Positions 42,777-42,878 of a stretch of DNA of 42,878 nucleotides are shown piece by piece. Position 1 is the stretch's first letter, and every line of letters begins with the position of its first letter. A model generated the notes under the pieces. That model saw only the letters and a program-made list of their open reading frames with translations. It did no database searches and was not told where the DNA came from. The DNA lies in the NCBI GenBank assembly GCA_016873095.1, contig VGYC01000047.1:1-42878 (forward strand). The letters run 5' to 3'. The stretch comes from Planctomycetota bacterium. GTDB lineage: Bacteria > Planctomycetota > Planctomycetia > Gemmatales > Gemmataceae. The position numbers and the translations under genes were made by a program.

Positions 42777-42878
42777 GTGGATAATGACTATCGGCGACGT
42801 AGATCGCGTCGTCGCGACGACGACTACGACGACTACGACGACTACGACGACTACGACGACTACGACGACCGCCCAGTC
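42777..42878 (+). CDS. start of an Arg-rich, Asp/Tyr-repeat protein (partial at right edge)
   Basis: From the GTG at 42777 the frame reads M-DNDYRRRRSRRR, then (DDY) repeats, and is open to the window end (34 codons). An in-frame TAG at 42711 limits the start, and no ATG lies between. The basic cluster followed by an acidic/tyrosine repeat is a typical low-complexity N-terminus of planctomycete membrane or signalling proteins. The ribosome-binding site is weak. Only the N-terminus is visible, so no product can be named. An ATG two bases earlier is in another frame that gives a poly-Thr run and is unlikely. Confidence 0.5.
   Translation, partial: MDNDYRRRRSRRRDDDYDDYDDYDDYDDYDDRPV
42822..42866. 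repeat. five tandem copies of GACTACGAC
   Basis: A nine-base unit repeated five times without error, in frame with the partial gene at 42777 (Asp-Tyr-Asp). The exact identity at the DNA level suggests recent slippage expansion. Confidence 0.9.

Noticed and set aside
42822-42866. CRISPR-like or non-coding satellite repeat
   Set aside because: Nine-base units without spacers, in frame with an open coding sequence.

Overview
The window looks like chromosome of a planctomycete, most likely a Gemmataceae-type organism. This is inferred from the gene content, not from a marker gene. The DNA is GC-rich. It carries secreted PQQ-propeller and leucine-rich-repeat proteins, several Gfo/Idh/MocA oxidoreductases, a Tat-exported protein, many zinc-ribbon proteins, and a dense set of eukaryote-like signalling domains (Ser/Thr kinase, PP2C, FHA, vWA). 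I see no rRNA, tRNA, CRISPR array, insertion sequence or prophage.

Left part (1-16.9 kb): the 3' end of an OGFr_N-domain gene; a scramblase-like hypothetical gene; a 49-residue small ORF followed by an intrinsic terminator; a minus-strand run of an SDR dehydrogenase, a secreted LRR protein and an exported methyltransferase; a secreted trypsin-like protease next to a paralogous beta-sandwich repeat protein; a Gfo/Idh/MocA oxidoreductase; a PQQ-like propeller; an L-fucose-dehydrogenase-like SDR whose YxxxK lysine is Asn; an MPPED2-like metallophosphoesterase; a secreted protein of a family met again later; a polytopic membrane protein translationally coupled to a Tat-exported alkaline-phosphatase-superfamily-like protein; a second Gfo/Idh/MocA enzyme; and an SGNH hydrolase.

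Middle part (17-24.4 kb), all plus strand: two large paralogous zinc-ribbon/beta-sandwich/membrane proteins flank a cytoplasmic vWA protein and a zinc-ribbon FHA protein. The second large protein carries, beyond its single membrane span, the same C-terminal domain that occurs alone as a secreted protein at 10855-12045. This is the best candidate for an undescribed envelope-spanning assembly. Housekeeping genes follow: panC, an MgtE Mg2+ transporter with an extra ~90-residue loop, a PfkB sugar kinase, assimilatory sulfite reductase, and the large B12-dependent ribonucleotide reductase.

Right part (34-42.9 kb): an MFS transporter, then a minus-strand phospho-signalling block. In transcription order this is a membrane FHA protein, an active Ser/Thr kinase surrounded by five zinc ribbons, a zinc-ribbon/pseudokinase/PP2C fusion, a possible small ORF, and a degenerate receiver-domain protein. 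Reader, writer and eraser of protein phosphorylation therefore lie side by side. The window ends with a DUF2330 protein that has a recognisable promoter and terminator, and with the start of an Arg/Asp/Tyr-repeat protein that runs off the edge.

Start sites were chosen from Shine-Dalgarno sequences and family N-termini; several long antisense open frames were discarded. All family assignments come from reading motifs by eye, without database searches.
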